Source of the DNA: Candidatus Brocadiaceae bacterium
GTDB taxonomy: Bacteria > Planctomycetota > Brocadiia > SM23-32
Reading direction: 5' to 3'
DNA: 33,327 nt
Assembly: GCA_003551305.1 (NCBI GenBank)
Contig: PUMJ01000079.1
Location: 1-33,327, forward strand
The notes beneath the pieces are model-generated. The model was not told the origin of the DNA. It did no database searches and saw nothing but the letters and a program-made list of their open reading frames with translations. Below are positions 32,114-33,327 of the stretch, in pieces. How positions within the stretch are numbered: position 1 is the first letter of the stretch; every line of letters starts with the position of its first letter. The position numbers and the translations under genes were made by a program.

Positions 32114-32141
32114 TTGCGGCCCGTGGCCGCTGGTCTATAAT
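32114..32141 (+). promoter_or_regulatory. Promoter of the sulfatase gene
   Basis: -35 TTGCGG (32114-32119), 16-bp spacer, consensus -10 TATAAT (32136-32141). The leader would be about 50 nt, ending in GGAGCAGGAGC before ATG 32197. A minus-strand TATAGT (32068-32063) may serve the divergent dehydrogenase. Confidence 0.6.
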
Positions 32142-32196
32142 GTGCACTCTTTTCGCAACTCAACCCTCACGGGACTACGTCAGGGGGAGCAGGAGC

Positions 32197-33327
32197 ATGC
32201 GCACCATTTTCGTCGTGATGGACTCTCTGAACCGGCATTATCTGAGCGCCTACGGTGACGACCGTGTCCGCACGCCCAACCTTGACCGCCTGGCGCGCCG
32301 CGGCGTAGTGTTCGACAACCACTGGACCGGGTCCGCGCCCTGCATGCCGGCCCGGCGGGATATGATGACCGGGCGGCTGAACTTCCTGGAGACCCCCTGG
32401 GGCCCCATCGAGCCCTGGGACGACTGCCTGCCCGAACTACTGCGCCGGCAGCGCGGCGTTTACAGCCACATGATCACCGACCACTATCATTACTTCGAGG
32501 CGGGCGGCGAGGGCTACCACACCCTGTTCAACACCTGGGAGTTCCTCAGGGGGCAGGAGGGCGACCAGTGGCGGGCGCTGGTGGACGACCCGGAAGTGCC
32601 GGAGTACCGCGGCCGCAATCGCCGCCAGAACTGGGTCAATCGCGCCTTCATGGACATGCAGGACGAGACGCAGTACTCCACGCCGCAGTGCTTTATGAGG
32701 GCGGCTGAGTTCCTGCAGAACAACCACCAGGCCGATAACTGGCACCTGCACGTCGAGGTCTTCGACCCGCATGAGCCGTTCCTGGCGCCGGATTCCTATC
32801 TCGAGATGTACGATGCGAAGTGGGACCGGCCCTACCTGTTCGACTGGCCGAACTACGGCCCCATCGAGGAGGATTCCGAGGCCGTTCAGCACATCCGCAA
32901 GCGCTACGCCGCCGTCCTCACCATGGCCGACCGATGGTTGGGCCACATGCTGGACGTGATGGACGAACACGAGATGTGGGACGACACGGTGCTCATCCTG
33001 ACCACCGACCACGGCCACATGCTGGGCGAGCACGGCTACTGGGCCAAGGGCTACCAGTTCGACTACCGGGAGCTGTTCAACATCCCCCTCATCGTCTGCA
33101 CGCCGGGGACGGCCGGAGGCGATCAGCGCACGGGCGCCCTGACCCAGACCATTGACCTGATGCCGACCCTGATGAACCTGCACGGGGCCGAGGAGATGCC
33201 CCCTTACGTGCGCGGCAGGTCGCTGCTGCATCTGCTGGACGGTGAAGAAGAGGAGCATCACGACGCCGTCCTCTTCGGCTACTTCGGCAAGGACGTGAAC
33301 CTGACCGATGGACGCTACACCTACACC
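32197..33327 (+). CDS. Sulfatase (type I), 3' end outside the window
   Basis: 377 codons open to the window edge. Type I sulfatases hydrolyse sulfate esters using a formylglycine made from Cys. The signature CMPARRDMMTGR fits the C-x-P/A-x-R consensus, placing the modified Cys at about residue 51. Other metal and active-site segments are VVMDSLNRHYLSAYGD at the N terminus, HVEVFDPHEPF and TTDHGHMLGEHGYWAKG. No signal peptide is seen: the protein starts MRTIFVVMDS, so it would act inside the cell, unlike many periplasmic sulfatases. The start is set by GGAGCAGGAGC before ATG 32197. The rest of the gene, probably 80-130 codons, lies beyond 33327. The anaerobic or aerobic maturase gene is not in the window. 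Confidence 0.93.
   Translation, partial: MRTIFVVMDSLNRHYLSAYGDDRVRTPNLDRLARRGVVFDNHWTGSAPCMPARRDMMTGRLNFLETPWGPIEPWDDCLPELLRRQRGVYSHMITDHYHYFEAGGEGYHTLFNTWEFLRGQEGDQWRALVDDPEVPEYRGRNRRQNWVNRAFMDMQDETQYSTPQCFMRAAEFLQNNHQADNWHLHVEVFDPHEPFLAPDSYLEMYDAKWDRPYLFDWPNYGPIEEDSEAVQHIRKRYAAVLTMADRWLGHMLDVMDEHEMWDDTVLILTTDHGHMLGEHGYWAKGYQFDYRELFNIPLIVCTPGTAGGDQRTGALTQTIDLMPTLMNLHGAEEMPPYVRGRSLLHLLDGEEEEHHDAVLFGYFGKDVNLTDGRYTYT

Overview
This 33.3 kb window is GC-rich and densely coding. About 25 credible genes and two gene remnants lie in alternating blocks on both strands. The gene content points to an aerobic or facultative, free-living glycan-degrading bacterium: a sulfatase with a Cys-x-Pro-x-Arg signature, two heparinase II/III-like proteins, several glycoside hydrolases, a secreted beta-helix protein, UroD-like and MttB-like methyltransferase homologues, and an ADP-ribosylglycohydrolase homologue. 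A GC-rich repeat of a kind abundant in planctomycete genomes is also present. I infer Planctomycetota or a neighbouring lineage (Lentisphaerota, Armatimonadota). No rRNA or marker gene in the window proves this.

Layout. 1-774: no convincing gene; many short inverted repeats and an intrinsic terminator at 589-616. 775-5406: an ADP-ribosylglycohydrolase (+) faces a PdxA-family dehydrogenase (-), then a galactonate dehydratase (dgoD, -) whose upstream partner, a short-chain dehydrogenase, is truncated and frameshifted. 5407-6903: a lone DUF2726/zinc-ribbon gene sits beside the break point, followed by an orphan protein tail and a block of palindromic repeats. 6904-11877 (+): secreted beta-helix protein, GH32 fructosidase-like hydrolase and a heparinase-like protein. 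11981-13806 (-): an amidohydrolase and a UroD-like protein. 14002-15981 (+): an agarase-like glycosidase. 16022-18981 (-): a three-gene unit, pilT - TPR membrane protein - pilT paralogue. 19288-27272 (+): an ACT-domain protein, then a likely operon of FG-GAP propeller, MttB-like methyltransferase, GH4 glycosidase, UroD-like protein and a GH2 glycosidase fused to a GNAT acetyltransferase. 27544-29439 (+): a second heparinase-like protein. 29663-32004 (-): 2-hydroxyacid dehydrogenase, cupin, ferredoxin:thioredoxin-reductase-like protein and thioredoxin-like protein. 32197-end (+): a sulfatase cut by the window edge.

How the parts may work together (inference). Sulfatase, heparinase-like proteins and glycosidases would release and desulfate sugars. 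DgoD, PdxA-like and hydroxyacid dehydrogenases fit catabolism of sugar acids. The MttB-UroD-GH4-GH2 operon could remove methyl groups from a methylated sugar or amine and split the glycoside, but no corrinoid protein is encoded here. The most unusual single item is the GH2-GNAT fusion at 24942-27272.
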